A DNA stretch of 64,000 nt from CALLVY01 sp937899855 (GTDB taxonomy: Bacteria > Bacteroidota > Bacteroidia > Chitinophagales > Saprospiraceae): NCBI GenBank assembly GCA_039820405.1, contig JBCBQC010000003.1:62001-126000 (forward strand). Direction: 5' to 3'. Below the pieces are notes generated by a model, which saw nothing but the letters and a program-made list of their open reading frames with translations, ran no database searches and was not told where the DNA came from. The first letter of the stretch is position 1, and each line of letters begins with the position of its first letter. Shown in pieces: positions 63,501-64,000 of this stretch. Position numbers and translations under genes: made by a program.

Positions 63501-64000
63501 CCACTGGCGACGACGATGACGGGTTGAGCAGTGGATCGGCCTACGTTTACGATTATTTTGCGGGCTACTGGTGTATGACAAACAAACTGACCGCCAACGA
63601 TGCGGCCGCAGCGGACCAGTACGGCGTCAGCGTGGCGAATACGGGCAACTACATTGCCGTGGGGGCTCCCTTCAACGACGATGGAGGTTTGAGCAGTGGT
63701 TCGATCTATATTTACGGTTGCACCAATCGTTATCCCCCCTACGAACAGCTTCCGGAGTACGAATATGAACAGGAGATTCCCCCCATTGGCTTGGACGGTG
63801 GGAGCGCTGAGGCACTGAGCGTCGATCTTTATCCAAATCCCAACCCGGGTAATGGAGTCCAGTTAGCGATCCGAGGCTGGCGGGCAGATCAGGACCTGAC
63901 CGTGAGCGTATACGATGCCTTCGGTAAGCTGGTGTACCACCAATTACTTGGCAGCGACCGCTGGTCGACCCATCAGGAGTTGTACTTTGATCAGCAATTG
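60566..64000 (+). CDS. M36 fungalysin metalloprotease with FG-GAP propeller (copy 2), truncated
   Basis: An open frame from the ATG at 60566 runs 1145 codons to the window end without a stop. The N-terminus (MSKLSKVQPGRAMPLAFP, then LLTCTIGLLLTSTLL) has a signal-like segment. The propeptide (YELSTDDVKDFIITAEHLST, HHIYCRQAHEGI) parallels copy 1. HEFGH lies at 460-464 with GEGWSDWY downstream. Seven FG-GAP-like repeats follow, and the T9SS domain begins at about residue 1080 (DLYPNPNPGNGVQLAI) but is cut off. It is a tandem paralogue of copy 1. The two share long similar stretches, for example after the catalytic motif (KLVGGAGNTSVL-like) and in the propellers. Confidence 0.93.
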   Translation, partial: MSKLSKVQPGRAMPLAFPAGLVLPRPPVGFLLTCTIGLLLTSTLLRGQRAEERARQLIAENAAKYELSTDDVKDFIITAEHLSTNSKMHHIYCRQAHEGIGLIGAEWNFHIGQDGALLADHNYYRKDLRTKIATSNRELTASGAVAEAARNLGYALEKTIEIKENPRGTDQKQILSDGGVSLEDIPAQLVYQMTEAGQYRLAWELYIFDLNQRDLWQLCVDAEDGKVLQKTNLTIECGSGHTCTDDHGAGRSHHQNSPGLPHSNGGNAALANSASGQTYSVYAIPLESPYYGAQSTVCDPADAAASPNGWHDRDGAPGPDVFTTDGNNVYAYYAGSGPLSGYSPTGGTGLDFVFPHDPNDPDPFAYTDASLTNLYYVNNVLHDMLHHYGFDEASGNFQNHNYSGLGLATDVVKARGFTSTVCNAFMSTPPDGTSGTMSMYVCNSSGVQRDGNFDNLVVAHEFGHGISKRLVGGAGNTSVLFNQEQMGEGWSDWYGLMISLGPNDSPTMPRGAGTYLFNQGPGGPGIRPFPYSTDKTVNPHTYLDIAGVSVPHGVGSVWCAMLWELTWGLIDEYGYSADFYTGTGGNNIALNLVTEALKLTPNSPGFVDGRDAILTADQAIYGGANRCIIWRAFAKRGLGVSADQGSPSSRSDGSEAFDLPSDCDCTPIYETKRVASDDEAGDIFGWDVDVLGNLVLAGAPNEDAGGSNAGAAYLYRRNFFNGWTQSQKFVAPDATAGDQFGRSVAISKIYVAIGAPYTDDNGSSSGSVYIYKYYAGTYVFHQELKAWDAAAFDNFGISVAMTNNRLIVGASGNDDLGSNSGSVYAFELNSAGYWQKWDKYNAADGSANDLFGWSLDIDGDHIVIGAFTDDHSGATDIGSAYVFSRPSASALYTEVDKLTASDGSDYQYFGYSVAVDNSNIVVGAFHRISTQGGAAYVYNKEAGTNSWPEAQKLVPDDNAAGDFFGLSVSLNDNRAVIGATGDDDDGLSSGSAYVYDYFAGYWCMTNKLTANDAAAADQYGVSVANTGNYIAVGAPFNDDGGLSSGSIYIYGCTNRYPPYEQLPEYEYEQEIPPIGLDGGSAEALSVDLYPNPNPGNGVQLAIRGWRADQDLTVSVYDAFGKLVYHQLLGSDRWSTHQELYFDQQL

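Overview
The window reads as chromosome of a Bacteroidota bacterium, most likely of the Saprospiria (Lewinella-like). The GC content is fairly high. Four secreted proteins end, or begin to end, in type IX secretion (T9SS) sorting domains. Promoter-like boxes of the Bacteroidota form (TTG, about 20 bp, TAnnTTTG) occur, and Shine-Dalgarno sites are mostly not evident. Gene families typical of the phylum are present: BlaI/BlaR1 pairs, WG repeats, HTH_34 regulators, LytS/LytTR pairs and M36 fungalysins. The genus is inferred from gene content only. I found no rRNA, tRNA, CRISPR array or complete insertion sequence.

Layout. 1-6 kb: a truncated PDZ protein and a lipoprotein (minus strand), then a divergent BlaI repressor, a BlaR1/M56-type membrane protease with an unusually long C-terminal half, and a PDZ protein with a T9SS tail. 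Three perfect 16-bp dyads cover the promoter. 6-11.5 kb: WG-repeat protein, LytS/LytTR two-component pair, LysM lytic transglycosylase. 11.5-15.5 kb: pheS-hisS-gatA translation operon (minus). 15.7-23.9 kb: O-antigen ligase-like protein, M57 lipoprotein protease, and a minus-strand group of kdsD, lipoprotein, helical-repeat protein and rhomboid protease. 24-28.4 kb: recQ-aroQ, a small membrane protein and an HTH regulator.

28.6-33.5 kb: a plus-strand block with a membrane protein, an HTH_34 winged-helix regulator, a Coq4-family protein, an MpaB/DUF2236 oxygenase and two multi-pass membrane proteins. The same TACTTTG-N5-CAAAGTA dyad sits in front of the first gene and of the Coq4-like gene. 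This is my main candidate for an undescribed functional unit. It is followed by an HD-domain protein fused to a Pycsar-type membrane effector module, then ferritin and a roughly 1-kb gene-poor stretch.

36.5-43.4 kb: a large helical protein with a relative at 53.8-55.3 kb, the tyrosine-degradation operon marR-hmgA-hppD, two small unknown proteins and a secreted DinB-like protein. 43.4-55.3 kb: M1 peptidase, galE, then cysQ, two glycosyltransferases and a thioredoxin-like lipoprotein as one run, then uvrC. 55.4-64 kb: a secreted T9SS protein and two tandem M36 fungalysins, each with a seven-repeat FG-GAP propeller; the second runs off the window.

Two short inverted-repeat elements, at 11519-11610 and 41453-41614, share ends and an internal block. 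They look like members of one non-autonomous mobile family. One of them abuts the gatA stop codon.
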